From assembly GCA_014529385.2 (NCBI GenBank), contig CM043952.1, forward strand, positions 156,380,057-156,436,056: DNA of 56,000 nucleotides. The letters run 5' to 3'. Position 1 is the first letter of the stretch, and each line of letters begins with the position of its first letter. Below are positions 21,556-33,615 of the stretch, one piece after another. A model generated the notes under the pieces. That model made no database searches and was not told where the DNA came from. It saw only the letters and a list, made by a program, of their open reading frames with translations. The position numbers and the translations under genes are program-made. This DNA is from Adiantum capillus-veneris. Lineage: Eukaryota > Streptophyta > Polypodiopsida > Polypodiales > Pteridaceae.

Positions 21556-22393
21556 GGACCCTCTCCTTCTTGTAAAACAACCTGCAATATCTCACATAGC
21601 ACCCCAACACTCTATGCGTGAGGAGAGGCTTAGGTGTAGCAACCACTTTGTGAGCTTCACTCTTGGTGTGAGAGAAGCTTTCAAGCTACACATTGCAAGT
21701 GAGAGAGCGTGAGTTAAAAATCTCAAAAGCACTATTGTATATGGTCCTCCATCATCAATAAATTGACGTTCGGTGCATCAAAGGCGTGATTCGACGTTCA
21801 AATCTTCGTCCTTCCACTTGTGCGATACGGCTTAGTGAATTCAAGGTGACTCGTGTATTTTGAGTTCTATCGTTTGATCTTGCTTTAGAAAGTGTTTTAG
21901 TGTGTTTTCATTGCCAATTTTGTGTCCATTGTAAGAGGGTATTGTGGTGAGAGGTCTCCCATACCCTAAGACAGTGTGTGTGTGTGTGTGTTGGCAATGT
22001 TTAGAATTCACTAAGAATTGAGTGAGTTTTTCTACAAGCTCTACGATAGCACCATAACGAACCATCTCCATTTGCAAGTCACAAATAAGGTATTACGCAA
22101 GATCCATTCCTCTCTCTCGTCCCTTTGCTCTAGCTCTCTCTAGTCCATTTTGTGTGTGTCTTGGTGTGAGGTTGCTTATGTGTGTTTTCTGGTGTATCTT
22201 CTTGGTTGCGAAAAAATCTCTTGCGTCCTAGTTCGCATACCATAACTAGGTGGTGCCCCTATCTTGTTTGGGTTTGGCTGTGAGTTTGTTGTTTTATTGT
22301 GCTTGTGGTTTCCGCAGCCCCAATTGAGCAGCACGGGAGCCTTGAAGGGTGTTTAGAGGTCGCCTCTCTTGTTTCCCACCCCGGACCGCCTCA

Positions 22394-22417
22394 ATTTTGG
22401 TGCCCCCACTAAGGAAC
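22394..22417 (+). other. Primer-binding site region of element C
   Basis: Five bases after the LTR the sequence reads TGGTGCCCCCACTAAGGAACC. It starts with TGG as expected for a tRNA-primed element; I cannot assign the tRNA. Confidence 0.5.
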
Positions 22418-23011
22418 CAACTTGTGTATGTTTTTGTGTAGGATCAATCTTTAGAATAGTCAAGTAGTTTGCATGAATCACGAGAATTTGTATGATCCTT
22501 TCATTCCGATTGCAAGGCAAAAGGTACACATAATGTTAGTACTAAGTTGCAATTTCAACGTGTAATTCGTAGAATTTTAGGTTCTCTTAGGTTAGCCGAA
22601 ATAAACGCTTCGGTAAATCCTTTTATTTTGCCTCTCATTAGGTACGACCTTAGTTTGGATGGCTATATTTTTGTTTTGTTTTAAGAATTAGGTCATGCAT
22701 AGACCATGGATAATGGCCCAGGAACAGAGGTTTTCCCCTTTCATTTCACTCCACACATTAGAGTAAACATTGCAATTAGTAGAAAAATCCATTTTCAACA
22801 ACGTATGGTGTTCATGTTTGGTGCCCAAAGAGTAGGAGAAATTCTCGCGTCACCAAATCCTGTCATTCTACCTCTAATTGATTATCATAGGTCATTTGAT
22901 GTGAATATTTTTATTTTGTTGTAGAATAGATTGAAATTTAGAACATATTATTATGTAAATCTTTTAAAGAAAGAAAAAAACAAAAACGTGCGTCACTTTG
23001 AAATCAGTTCA
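22418..23011 (+). other. Leader of element C with a duplicated 45-codon module
   Basis: Two segments, about 22534-22683 and 22766-22925, translate to similar short peptides. Shared positions are LAEINASVNPFILPLI versus VGEILASPNPVILPLI, followed by Y, then D and IF.L; both end in a stop at the same place. They are separated by about 85 bases. It may be an old tandem duplication of an upstream ORF or of part of gag. Confidence 0.5.
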
Positions 23012-24318
23012 ATGGATAGCCAACACCAAATGTCTGGATATCCTCTTTTCTTTGGAGAGCCTGGAGAGGATGCATAATTATTTTTAGCGAATTTCAAGAT
23101 GTCTTGCCATATCAAGAGGATAATAATTGATCAAGAACATGTAGAAATGTTTGAGGTGGTCCTTAGGAAAGATTCTAGTACTTGGTTTGACTCTTTGCCT
23201 GAGGAAGTTAAGGGGAATTACACGAAAGTTTTGAATCATTTCAAGAAATACTTCTTCGATCCCCAAAACACTCAAAAAATATGGCAAGACATTGTTTCTC
23301 ATAAGCAAAAAGACTTAGATGACTACTACTTGTACAAGCAAGAGTTTCTACGTCTTTGGGCTCTATGGATACGAAATGTTGCTAACCCTGGTGATGGTGC
23401 AGAATTTCTAAAGAAGGAGAGGTTCATAGCCGGACTCTATCCTAACCTTAAGGTAAAAGTTGAGGCGGGTGCACCTACTACTTTTGATGCAGTGGAAACT
23501 AGGGCTGCGGAGAAGTATAGGAAACTCAAGTGTTTAAGGGGAGAGGTTCGAATAGAAGTTCTTAGACCCAAAGGTAAGTCACAAGCATCAAAATCTAGGG
23601 AGCTTCCTGAGGTAACAACTGAATTAATCGAGAAGTTAAATGAATCTTTAAGTAGCCTGTCAAATCACCTTGCACAAGCCATAGGTCCAAAGGCACAAGC
23701 AAAGAAGTCAGAAGAGAGAGAGAGCCACGACCTAGGAGAGTCTTGCAATGTTGGAATTGCGGAGAGTCTGGACATGGGATGTATAATTGTCCTTGGCCCC
23801 GTGGCGAGCCAAGGAGACCTAACTTGAATTACCCAGTAATGAATGCAGGTGAAGGAATGGGTCAACAAACAAGGCTTCTACAAAGGCCAAACAGAACAAG
23901 ACCACCACCACAAGGGGTAGAAGGAGTTTCACCTTTGCCAGATTCCAATGTGCATGTGGTAGAGGTGACAAATTCAAATGAGGTTGACATGGAAGAAAAT
24001 GGCATTAAGCGTGGTCGAGGAAAAGGTAAAGAGAAAGAAGGAGTCACATCACAGAGTGACCATAGACAATGCAAGAAGGCAAAGGAGACCAAGGAAGCTA
24101 AGAGGACTCGACGTCGTATCAATCTCCAAGACTTCCCTCTTGGACATGGTATGGCTCCATACAACTTGTTGGAAGACATGAGAGATAAGGATCCTGATAT
24201 CTCATGGCCTCAGTTTCTTGCATTATGCCCACAAGTTAGGAGGGATTTAACAAAGGCAGTTAGCACTAGGAGAAAGGTAAAAGGAGAGTGTGCTTGTTGT
24301 AAAAATTGCACAAGATGA
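23012..24318 (+). pseudogene. Element C gag: capsid-like region and CCHC knuckle
   Basis: The start is ATG at 23012 (MDSQHQMSGYPLFFGEPGED). A TAA after 22 codons stands where Gln would fit; the frame then runs to 23827. The body is the usual plant gag capsid-like region (WFDSLPEEVKGNYTKVLNHF, LDDYYLYKQEFLRLW, FIAGLYPNLK). A frameshift in the GAGAGAGAG stretch near 23716 moves the zinc knuckle CWNCGESGHGMYNC (CX2CX4HX4C) into another frame, 23743-24318. After it come Pro-rich and basic segments. In an intact element gag would form the particle and bind the RNA. Confidence 0.85.
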
Positions 24319-24937
24319 AATGAATGAGGATATTACACATGTGCTAGATTGTTACATCAAAGGAATATTGGTTAGGAAAGGTCTAGTGGATGGGGGCGCA
24401 CAAATTTGCATCATGATAGAGGGACTCATGCAAAGACAAGGCATGCACATCCATGAGACACCTGAAATTAAAGTCAAGATGGCAAACAATAGCAAGGCTA
24501 GGTGCGTAGGCATTTGTAAAAATGTTTTTGTGGAGGCCTTTGGCATTAAGAAGGCAGTGGATTTCTACGTCATGTCTACCAAAGGAAATGGTTACCCATT
24601 TATCCTAGGAAGACCATGGCTAATGAAAATGCGAGCTTTGCAGGATTGGGAGAGTGGAAAGCTAACTTGGAGGAATGAAAACCATAAGAAGGTTGTCTTT
24701 GACATGAAGGAGCAACGCCAAGAGGAGCTCCATGAAGAATCATCTCAAAGTGAGATGGAGAAAGGTTGGACCGATAGCACTTCAGAAGGAGAAAGTAGCT
24801 GCAGCATTACTGAAGAGGAGTCTTTCATTGAAGTCATGGGGGTAAGGTTTAAGCCAAACAACCAAGAGACCTCTTGCCCAGGTTTGGAAGAGGTAGGTTC
24901 CCAAGAGACCAAGAAGTGGAAGATGAAACAATGCTAG
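24290..24937 (+). pseudogene. Element C protease domain
   Basis: The frame overlaps the end of gag by 29 bases in a different phase, which could reflect either programmed frameshifting or decay. The active site is GLVDGGAQICIM; a DGG-type site, instead of DTG or DSG, is usual in Tat elements. The C-terminal part YPFILGRPWLMKMRALQDW is canonical. An acidic, Ser/Glu-rich linker leads toward RT. It would cleave the polyprotein. Confidence 0.85.
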
Positions 24938-24939
24938 AA

Positions 24940-25984
24940 GGTATGTATCTACAACACTTACAAAGGATTAAAGAGAGGAGTTCAAAGGTGTGTTAAGGAA
25001 ATTTCCTAGGATTTTTGCTAAAGACTACACCGATGTGCGTGGAGTAGATGCCGTTCAACACAAAATTGAGTTGAAGCCAGAGGCCACACCTAAGGCTCAG
25101 AAGCTACGAAGGCTAGGAGTCATCAAGGAGCAGGCTCTACTCAAGGAGGTTAGAAAGATTCTAGCAACACGTTTCATTTACTAGTGGAGAATTCAGAGTG
25201 GGTCTCTCCCGTTGTTGTCACTCCTAAGAAAAACGACAAGTGGAGGGTGTGTGTGGATTACCGTCCACTCAATGAGGCAACAAAAAGAGATCACTTTCCC
25301 CTCCCATTTTAGGATGAGATACTAAATGAGGTAGCTGGTCATGAGAAGTACATTGTGTGTGATGGCTACTTGGGTTACTTTCAAATAGGTATCACATTGG
25401 AAGATCAGTTGAAAACAACCTTCATCACCCCTTGGGGTTGTTATGCTTTTAGAGTCATGCCATTTGGTCTGACAAATGCTCCTACAACTTTCCAATGCTT
25501 CATGAACATGGTGTTTCAAGCATTCTTTGGAAAGTCCATTAGGGTTTTTATTGATTATTTTTGCGTTTATAGATCAAAATCATTGCATCTACAAAGCGTA
25601 GAAGAAGGTTTAAAGAAGCTCTACGACATGGGAGGTCAACTCAACCCCGACAAGTGTCACATAGGTGAGGATGAAGTGATCTTGCTTGGTCACAAGGTTT
25701 CCTATAAAGGCATTGAGGTGGATCCTTCAAAGACAAAGGCTCTTATTGAGCTCCCATCACCCAAGAATCTCAAAGAGGTCATCTCATTCATTCAAAAGGT
25801 GAATTATATGTCACTCTTTATTCACTTAGCTTCGGAGTTGCTTCATCCTTTGCAAAAGTTGACACAACAAGTAGAATTTGCATGGTCTGATGAGCTTGAA
25901 GAGTACTTTTGTAACATTAAATTCATTTTGTCAAAGCCACCAACACTCATGCCATACTTGTTGGGAGGACACATTCTTTGTTAG
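24940..25984 (+). pseudogene. Element C reverse transcriptase, active site mutated
   Basis: N-terminal segment 24990-25184 (HKIELKPEATP). After a frame change near 25180 come WVSPVVVTPKKNDKWRVCVD and YRPLNEATKRDHFPLPF, a TAG where Gln is expected (25311-25313), then VCDGYLGYFQIGI, FRVMPFGLTNAPTTF and FIDYF. The last should be FIDDF: the second catalytic Asp of the YXDD box is Tyr (GAT to TAT), so the enzyme is dead even apart from the stops. The thumb region (LGHKVSYKGIEVDPSKTKA) follows. A frameshift near 25965 separates it from RNase H. Confidence 0.9.
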
Positions 25985-28292
25985 CTCTAGTGTTGGAAGG
26001 AAAACAATCGGTGCTGTGTTGCTACAACAAGATCCCCACAGTACCAGGATGCGACCCATCTACTTTGCTAGTAGGGTCATGAATGCTTTGGAGAGAGGCT
26101 ACACAGAAGCAGAAATCATGATTCTTTCTCTCATGTTTGCGGTGAGAAAGTTTAGATCCTTCCTGCTACCAAAACCTTTTGTAATTCTCACTGTAGAAAA
26201 TTTGTTCCCTTGGGTGTCATCTCAAATGAATCTTAGTACTAGGATCTCAAAGTGGATTATGGAGTTGCAAGAGTTCCAATACTCTTTCAAGGTGGAAGAT
26301 AGTGTGTGTGCACAACTGAAAGGTATCCTTACTTATAGGGTACATGAGAAGGAGATTAAGGTGCCTGAAGTAAAGACCCTACCATTGCCACCCCCGAAAA
26401 GTATTCCTAATGCTTTTACCTTGTTCTTTGATGGAGCTTTTCGACGAGCCACAAGAAAAGCAGGGGGAGGGCTAGTGTTTCTCAACCCAAGTGGAGAGGT
26501 GGTCATGAAAGAGAAGGTCAATCTACCAGGTTCAACTAGCAACAATGAAGCAGAATACGGCACACTACTTCATGGTTTAAAGATATGCATTGGCCAAGGT
26601 ATACAACGTCTCATGGTAAAAGGGGATGCACTTCTCATTGTGAAGAAAATTTTAGGCATTTGGGCATGCAAGAATGAAATCCTAAGGACAAAATTTCATG
26701 ACATTCGTAGATTGTTTAATCAGTTTGAAGAAGTGCAACTATATCATATTCCTAGGAAACAAAATGAAGATGATGATTTACTTGCACAACAAGCAGTTAC
26801 ATGTGTTGAGAAAGAAGTGCAAGTCATCATGGTGGCAGCAGATGTTAAGCAACCGAGATACCAGGGATTGGAGTCATTGACTCCCATTATTGGCTACATT
26901 TTGGAGATTGAGTTTCCACAAGACTTCACGAAGGCTCAGAAGAGGAGACTCATGAAGAAGGCAAGCGTGTATCTCTTCCTAGAAGGATCCCTCTATCAAA
27001 GAGGGAAGGATCAAGTGTGCAGAAGAGTACCAACTATTGAGGAGATCCCAGCCATTCTAAAAGGTTTGCATGAAGAAACATGTGGTGGTCATTTTGCCCA
27101 AGAATTAATTGTGAAGAAGATTTTTCTTGCGGGGTATGTTTGGCCAAGCTTGCATGTGGATGTCCAACATTGGTGTAAAAGTTGTCACAGTTGTCAAGTA
27201 ATTGGGAATAGAAGATTGGTTTATGGTCCAAGGCAAATCGTACTTGCAAATAGACCCTTTGAAAAGTGGGGCATTGATGCTATGGGTTCTCTGCCTAGGA
27301 CAAAAAATGGTAAACTCTACATTCTAGTGGTTGTAGACTATATGACTAGGTGGGTGGAAGCACAAAGTGTGGCAAAGGTAAACGAGAGGACAGTGAGAAA
27401 ATTTGTCTACACTCACATTTGTTGTAGATTTGGCACACCTTTCGAGATTGTTTCTGATAATGGTCCAGGGTTTAGGAAGGGCTTGCTCACAGAAGTCTAT
27501 GAAGAACTTCACATTCTACATCGTCACAATACACCCTACTATCCCCAGTCAAATGGTCTGGTAGAAAAAGCTAATGGTGTCATTGCAAGCATCATTAGAA
27601 AGATGGTAAAAAAAAAGACAAAGTTGTGGGATGACTTCTTGGATGGTGCCTTGTGGGCGTATCGAACCACATATAGGGATGCCACGGAGTTCACACCATT
27701 TCACTTGGTCTATGGCCAAGAGGCTTTGTAGCCTATTGAGCTCAACATCCCAACAATACGGCTTCATGGCAGAGATGCCCAAAATGATCAAGGAGCATGG
27801 ATGGATCAACTTCTTACCTTAGCTGAGCTTGAGTGGAAAAGAGAAGCAGCATACGAGTGCTACAAGAGGAAAGCTACGCAGGCGAAGGACAAGCTTGACA
27901 AGAAACTAAAGGACAAAGGCATCAATGAAGGAGATCTTGTGCTAAGGTATAACAATCGACTCGATAATCCTTTTGATGCCAAATTTGAAACTAGATGGCA
28001 GGGGCCATACATAGTTAAGAAGGCTTTCAATTCAAGTTACTATCAACTTATGGACTTGAATGGGAAAGAGCACTCTAGCAAGGTAAATGGTTACCGCTTG
28101 AAGCCCTATTTGAGTCGCCTTCTACCAAAGGATCTACCAAAGATCTGTCAAAGGGCATCTATCTCATGTAAGTATTGCACCATGAAGCATGAGTGTAACT
28201 CCAGCCAAAATGCCGAGGGGCCAAACAATGAAGATCTTGTCAAGGACTCTGAAGTACTCTCTTTGGAAAAGATGCTTTATGATGGTACATGA
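25985..28292 (+). pseudogene. Element C: two RNase H domains and integrase
   Basis: In one frame, broken only by a TAG at 27729-27731. The first RNase H contains GAVLLQQD...RPIYFASRVM and YTEAEIMILSLMFAVRKF. The second, archaeal type, starts LFFDGAFRRATRKAGGGLVF and has NNEAEYGTLLHGL and GDALLIVKKI. Integrase follows: H-H zinc half (LHEETCGGHF), C-C half (CKSCHSCQ), then the core with WGIDAMG, VSDNGPGF and NGLVEKANG, which keep all three D, D and E residues. The C-terminal part (27801 on) has the GPY motif (WQGPYIVKKAF). Integrase looks nearly intact, while RT is not. Confidence 0.92.
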
Positions 28293-28307
28293 ATATACCA
28301 TCATCCT

Positions 28308-28320
28308 GGGGGAGGGCTAA
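28308..28320 (+). other. Polypurine tract of element C
   Basis: GGGGGAGGGCTAA directly before the 3' LTR. Confidence 0.8.
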
Positions 28321-29933
28321 TGATAGCCGTTTTTTGGCTCTCCGTAATTGCCATAGTCAGTTACCCCACCCTACCAAAATCACCTAAACACTGTGGCTAT
28401 TCTTACCTTTTCATTGTATATAGGCGTGTGTGAGTTAGGAGGCTTTTCCCATATCTTCTTAAAATCCTCAACTAGCTAGTCATTGAGCTAGTTGAGCCAA
28501 ATAAATAAATAAAATCAAAAAAATAAAATATATTATGGCCCATTTGTGTCTAAATATTGCATTGTATATATGGCCTAAATATAGGGATTTTTATAATTAT
28601 TCTGGTATTTTATTTAAATATTTATACTTAGGTGTGTGTTTTATTAAACCTGTGTATGCCTTCTTTCATCCTCTTACACAATAAGTATATTTTTTTCCAA
28701 TGTGTACATACTCTAACCTCATATTTTTCTTTTATACAAATCACCCCCACATTTTCACCCTCACCCTCGAGAAAACAGAAAATGATTTCTACTCCCTTAG
28801 TCACGTTTATTATATTATTTTCATTTACTTGCATACCTTTTTCTTTTTCACCCAAAATAATACAAAGAGGGACCATATCGTATGATTGCAATATCTTTCC
28901 ATATCCATAATTTCTCTATTATTTTTTTTATTTTTACTCATTATTCTAACACCATGTGCTCATTGAGCTAAAATCCATGAATAGTCCATACACTAGTCCC
29001 ACCATATATATATTGCTTTATTCACCAATAATCCTCCTTCATGCATGTGTAAAGGGAAACTTGGATGCTTTGTATTATGATATGACAAAGGAGGGGCTCA
29101 CTCTTGGATGCATTGTACAAATTCAACAAAGGAGGGGGCCATTAAAAGACTTTGCAGGCATAAACAACAGGCTTTTGGTGAGATTTTTGGCACCCATGTC
29201 CACTCCGAATTTGGAGCGGTGGTCAATAGAGAAAATGTAGCCCACGAACTGAGTAATCACCTCAAATTTCTTCATGATTTTTGAAGCTACAGCGGTGAGA
29301 TAGGATTTTTTGAGTGGACCCCAGTCTGCCCACTTCTCTCACAAAGTAACCCATAGTCTTCTCTCACCTCCTTTCCCACTTCCGCACACACACACACTCA
29401 TTCCTCTCCATCCCTCACTCAAACCTACACCTTTCATGGTTTCTCTCACCTTCCTCACCATTAACCTCCCCTCTTACTTCCATAGCTCTCATATGAGCTC
29501 TACATGTACATACACCATCTCTATGCCTCTCTCTATTACTCCCAAAGTACAATTTCATCTTACCCCTTCTCTATATACATAAAGTTCAGCATGTAAACCA
29601 TGCTTAACCTCTGGAAACTGAGAAATCTCATCAACTTGCCATTTTCATCGTGGTAATCAACCTTGACGGCGGTGGCATAAAGAAGAGAAGAAGAAGAAGA
29701 TGATCGATAGTCATTTTGGGAACCTACACAAGTAAGTACTTCTTCAAGCTTCACCATCACAAGGATTTCCTCACTTCATTCAACCATCTTACTTCAACCA
29801 TCCACCTCATTCTATCCATTATAAATGTAACATTAACTTTCTAGTGATTACGAACACCAACCACTAACATACTAATGAAAATAGCCATTGACCTAACCAT
29901 AAAAGACACCTCACCTCAAGCCATGTGCATCGT

Positions 29934-29984
<51 letters not shown>

Positions 29985-31000
29985 CCTTCCTTAAAACTCT
30001 ACTTTCACATTATATACCATCAATAATACTCTCTTTTGAGCCCACATCCATGACTCAAGCAGACAAAGAAGGTCCGCAATGTTTTGATATTCAAAAAAAT
30101 CATAATCTTGATTTGTTAGCTTGTAAATTAGGATTTCCAATCATCTTAATGAGGGGTCTCCAACCTATAAATAGGACCCTCTCCTTCTTGTAAAACAACC
30201 TGCAATATCTCACATGGCACCCCAACACTCTATGCGTGAGGAGAGACTTAGGTGTAGCAACCACTTTGTGAGCTTCACTCTTGGTGTGAGAGAAGCTTTC
30301 AAGCTACACATTGCAGAGAGCGTGAGTTCAAAATCTCAAAACCACTATTGTATATGTTCCTCCATCGTCAATAAATTGAGGTTTGGTGCATCAAAGGCGT
30401 GATTCGACGTTCAAATCTTCATCCTTCCACTTGTGAGATACGGTTTAGTGAATTCAAGGTGACTCGTGTATTTTGAGTTCTATCGTTTGATCTTGCTTTA
30501 GAAAGTGTTTTAGTGTGTTTTCATTGCCAATTTTGTGTCCATTGTAAGAGGGTATTGTGGTGAGAGGTCTCCCACACCCTAAGAGAGTGTGTGTGTGTTG
30601 GCAATGTTTAGAATTCACTACGCATTGAGTGACTTTTTGTACAAGCTCTACGATAGCAACATAACGAACCATCTCCATTTGCAAGTCACAAATAAGGTAT
30701 TACGCAAGATCCATTCCTCTCTCTCGTCCCTTTGCTCTAGCTCTCTCTAGTCCATTTTGTGTGTGTCTTGGTGTGAGGTTGCTTATGTGTGTTTTCTGGT
30801 GTATCTTCTTGGTTGTGAAAAAATCTCTTGCGTCCTAGTTCGCATACCATAACTAGGTGGTGCCCCTATCTTGTTTGGGTTTGGCTGTGGGTTTGTTGTT
30901 CTGTTGTGCTTGTGGTTGCCCCAGCCCCAATTGAGTAGCACGGGAGCCTTGAAGGGTGTTTAGAGGTCGCCTCTCTTGTTGCCCGCCCTGGACCGCCTCA
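28321..31000 (+). repeat. 3' LTR of element C
   Basis: 2,680 bp, TGATAGCC...CCGCCTCA, highly similar to 19698-22393. It includes the TATA box at 30166-30173 and a (CT)n array at about 29936-29981. Confidence 0.92.
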
Positions 31001-31004
31001 ACAG
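31001..31004. repeat. Target-site duplication of element C (right copy)
   Basis: ACAG, matching 19694-19697. Confidence 0.6.
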
Positions 31005-31270
31005 ATGCTGTAAAAAGCCCCTTCAGACAAATGGTGATTCATATACCTTTTTCCCATTTTGACTTGACAACCGTTGCACTTGTGGAAAGTATTATTCTTA
31101 GTCTATTGGTGAAATCTGGTTAGGTCTTGATGAAGAAGGCACTAGTTATGCCTATTGTTGTCTTATGGTAAAGTTATGGTCATCGATGCCAAAATTGACT
31201 TTCAATCACCAACTTTGTGACAAGTTTTAAAGACTTTCTAATCATTGTTTTTTGCTTAAATTTTTAGGAT
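31005..31270 (+). other. Flank of element C, possibly coding remnant
   Basis: A short open stretch (31005-31118) follows the LTR in plus phase and then breaks. Nothing is recognised. Confidence 0.3.
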
Positions 31271-32160
31271 GCTTCAACGTAAATTTCTAGCTCAAAGAGA
31301 GTGGGATGCGGCTACTTATGAACCCAAAGAATTGATCTCCCATAAGCAATCACACATATAGGATAGAGCTGTAAAAACTATCAACCAATATCTTTGTGCA
31401 AAGTTTCATGACAAAGACACAAAGTGGGTCAAATCCACTATGCTCCCTTAAGAGTTATGGCAACTGCATTGCCAAAAAGAAGCACCCAAAGCATGTTGAT
31501 AAATATTTACTACTCTAGCAAAAGAAGGTCACCCGAGGATTGAGCTCCCAAGATCCCACAAAAGATGATGAAGTGTAAACAGTTAATGAAGAATTTGATG
31601 AAAGGCCTCAAGATTACATCCCATTAGAATTTCTAGGAATCACATATGAGGGCACCATATCCAAAGAGGAAGAGAAGTTTCTCAAAGAGCAGCAAATACC
31701 ACAAACTAAAGGTAGACAAGAAATGGAAGTTGCTTTGAAGAGACTTGAAAAGAGTAAAGCCTTTGTGTCCTAGAAGAACTTTAAGGAGAAAAAAAAGGAC
31801 AAAGATGGCGACCAAGTATTTGTAGGGCTAGCTGCCAAGTTCAAAAAAGAACAAGAAGGAAAAAGACGACAAGTCTATGAAAATGTTGACCAAATGCAAG
31901 CTCAAAGGGAACAGATCAAAAGGCAGTTAAAGAGGAAAGTAGCAAAGTAGGAAGAGGATGAATGGGAAAGAAATTTTCAACAACCATCCCAACCCTCTCA
32001 TGGATTAGAGAAACATACACCATGCGAGAGAAAGTGACTTCTTAGCATACAACCACATTATTTTAAAGAAGCTCACTCAAAGATACCACAATGAAGCATG
32101 CCAATGAGGAGTAAAAGCCTATTGCTAATGAAGAGGCTTTGAAAGATACCACCTCCACTG
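31271..32160 (+). pseudogene. Charged gene relic, 5' part (unrecognised)
   Basis: A plus-strand frame of some 290 codons, broken by about seven TAG/TAA stops and one frameshift near 31475. The stops stand where Gln fits (before KKV, after HI, before EEDEWER). The composition is strongly charged: EEEKFLKEQQIPQTKGR, KKDKDGDQVFVGLAAKF and EQIKRQLKRKVAK suggest long helices or a coiled coil. The open frame continues up to the 3' end of the minus-strand LINE at 32167, which probably interrupts it. No domain is recognised; it may be a gag or a host gene. Confidence 0.4.
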
Positions 32161-32166
32161 TTTACC

Positions 32167-33360
32167 CTTTTTTTTTGTTGCAAAACTCACAATTGTGAGT
32201 AGATAGTATTAAGAACATCAACAATACACAAAAATATCAAGATCAGACCGAGCCTCGAGGGTCATAGTATTGCACGTTATTTGCTGTAGAAAAACCACTA
32301 CCACTCCTAGGCTTTCCCTATTACAAGATGTGATGTATTGTTCTAGACCAATCCTCTGAGTCTTGTTTGCCTCCGATCATGTGAATTGTCACTCTTCTCT
32401 CTTGTATGATTTCACAAAAGCTTGCCACAGCCATATCCCCCTCAAACACGCGGTGGTTCCTTGCTTGCCAAATATGGTGCAAGAAGTAGTACCTGATTAT
32501 TTGAGTGCAGACCAGAAGAGAAGGACTTCCCAACCTGCTACTACCAAAAAACAAATCATTCTTGAAGAACTTAATTTGCCATGTCCTTTGAATCCACTTG
32601 CATAATTTCCCAGCCATGCCCCTGATTGCCTGGCATCCCAGAAAAAGGTGGGCTAGGTCTTCACTAGCCATTATGCACCTTGAGCAACGATCGGACCCGA
32701 TGCCTCTTTCTTGTACCTTTACTCCCGTTGGCAGAGCACCCCACATCACTTTCCACAAACATTTCTTCATATACTGAGGCCACCTTGGCTTCCAGATGTT
32801 CTCCATGACTTCCTCCCACCGCTTTTGCGTCCATTGCCTCTTCCATAATTTTTTGAGGGGGCTACACCAATTAGCCTTGTGCATTAATGCATGGTAAATG
32901 CCTTTAGAGTGTGGTTTTCAAAAGATTCTACTCCCGGGCCATCTCCAAGCGTCCCATTGAAAGTTGGATTCACAAATTGGCATCACCACCTAATCAAGCT
33001 CTTTCATCACCCTATGGACTAGTAAGATCTCAAAGCCATTCAGTTGAAATTGGATGGCTATAGAGTCAGCAGTTTTCCAGCACTTCATATTTCCATCCTA
33101 GGATTGCTCTAGTCGAAGAAGCCCCTTATTATTCACATTCCTGGCCATTTCTATCCAATACGGGCTTTGCGGAGGCCCCAATCTGTTAGAGAGCCAAGGG
33201 GACCAGTGCAAAATGGAGTTCTTAAAGTATCTGGTTACTTCCCCCCATTCCAAAACTGCCGTTGCACTTTTTGCACTTCCTCATCAGCTCCCCTGAGAGT
33301 CCACCAGATCTAAGATAAGACCACTTCGGGGCGAGAAGTTTTTGTTTATCCTAAACAAAA
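32167..33360 (-). mobile_element. 5'-truncated L1-type LINE, copy 1
   Basis: It reads on the minus strand, with its 3' end at a T run (32168-32176), which is its poly(A). Its open part, 32884-32321, is the C-terminus of a plant L1 reverse-transcriptase protein: LWKVMWGALPTGVKVQERG, then C-x2-C and HLFLGC (the zf-RVT zinc-binding region), and a tail with TQIIRYYFLHHIWQARN. Upstream to about 33340 the frame is full of stops. No RT core remains. Confidence 0.75.
32185..32200 (-). other. LINE 3'-terminal palindrome, copy 1
   Basis: ACTCACAATTGTGAGT is a perfect 16-bp palindrome next to the poly(A) end. The same element occurs at 38458-38473 and 39704-39719, each just before an A run. Confidence 0.75.
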
Positions 33361-33369
33361 GAAAGAAAA

Positions 33370-33615
33370 ATGAAAGCACATAACACACTAAACCTAGATG
33401 AGGCAAACACCTCAAATGAAAAGCATAATGAAGTTGAGACGGAGCTCAAGAGCACCACTATGATGAAAGACATGCCATCCAGGGAGAAAACCCCTGATAA
33501 GATAAAGAAAATCACTCAAGGGCATTTAGAAGTGATAGATACTAATGCCTCAAAGGATGCAAGACCCTCTACAAGCTTCACTTAAGAAGAAAAGGATGAT
33601 CTAGATATATCATCT
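33370..33615 (+). pseudogene. Charged gene relic, possible continuation after the LINE
   Basis: A 71-codon open stretch (MKAHNTLNLDEANTSNEKHN and on) has the same Lys/Glu/Asn/Thr composition as 31271-32160 and is open again after one TAA. The LINE at 32167-33360 lies between the two, as expected if it inserted into one gene. The join is inferred from composition and position only. Confidence 0.3.

Larger units (their letters stand above)
19698..22393 (+). repeat. 5' LTR of element C
   Basis: 2,696 bp, collinear with 28321-31000. It starts TCATAGCC (the partner has TGATAGCC, so the TG end has mutated here) and ends CCGCCTCA. It contains a (CT)n array at about 21308-21364 and a TATA box at 21548-21555. 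The ORFs in it also occur in the other LTR and are not thought to be genes. Confidence 0.92.
19698..31000 (+). mobile_element. Element C: full-length Tat-like Ty3/gypsy retrotransposon
   Basis: The element is 11.3 kb with two LTRs of about 2.7 kb. The coding order is gag, protease, reverse transcriptase, RNase H, second (archaeal-type) RNase H, then integrase. This order and the double RNase H are the hallmark of the Tat lineage of plant Ty3/gypsy elements. It carries a polypurine tract before the 3' LTR and a TGG-starting primer site after the 5' LTR. Several stops and frameshifts and a mutated RT active site show it can no longer move by itself. Confidence 0.93.

Noticed and set aside
19698-31000. 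CRISPR array, tRNA or rRNA genes anywhere in the window
   Set aside because: No spaced palindromic repeat series, no cloverleaf with A and B boxes and no rRNA-like stretch was seen on either strand. Short tRNA genes could still have been missed by eye.
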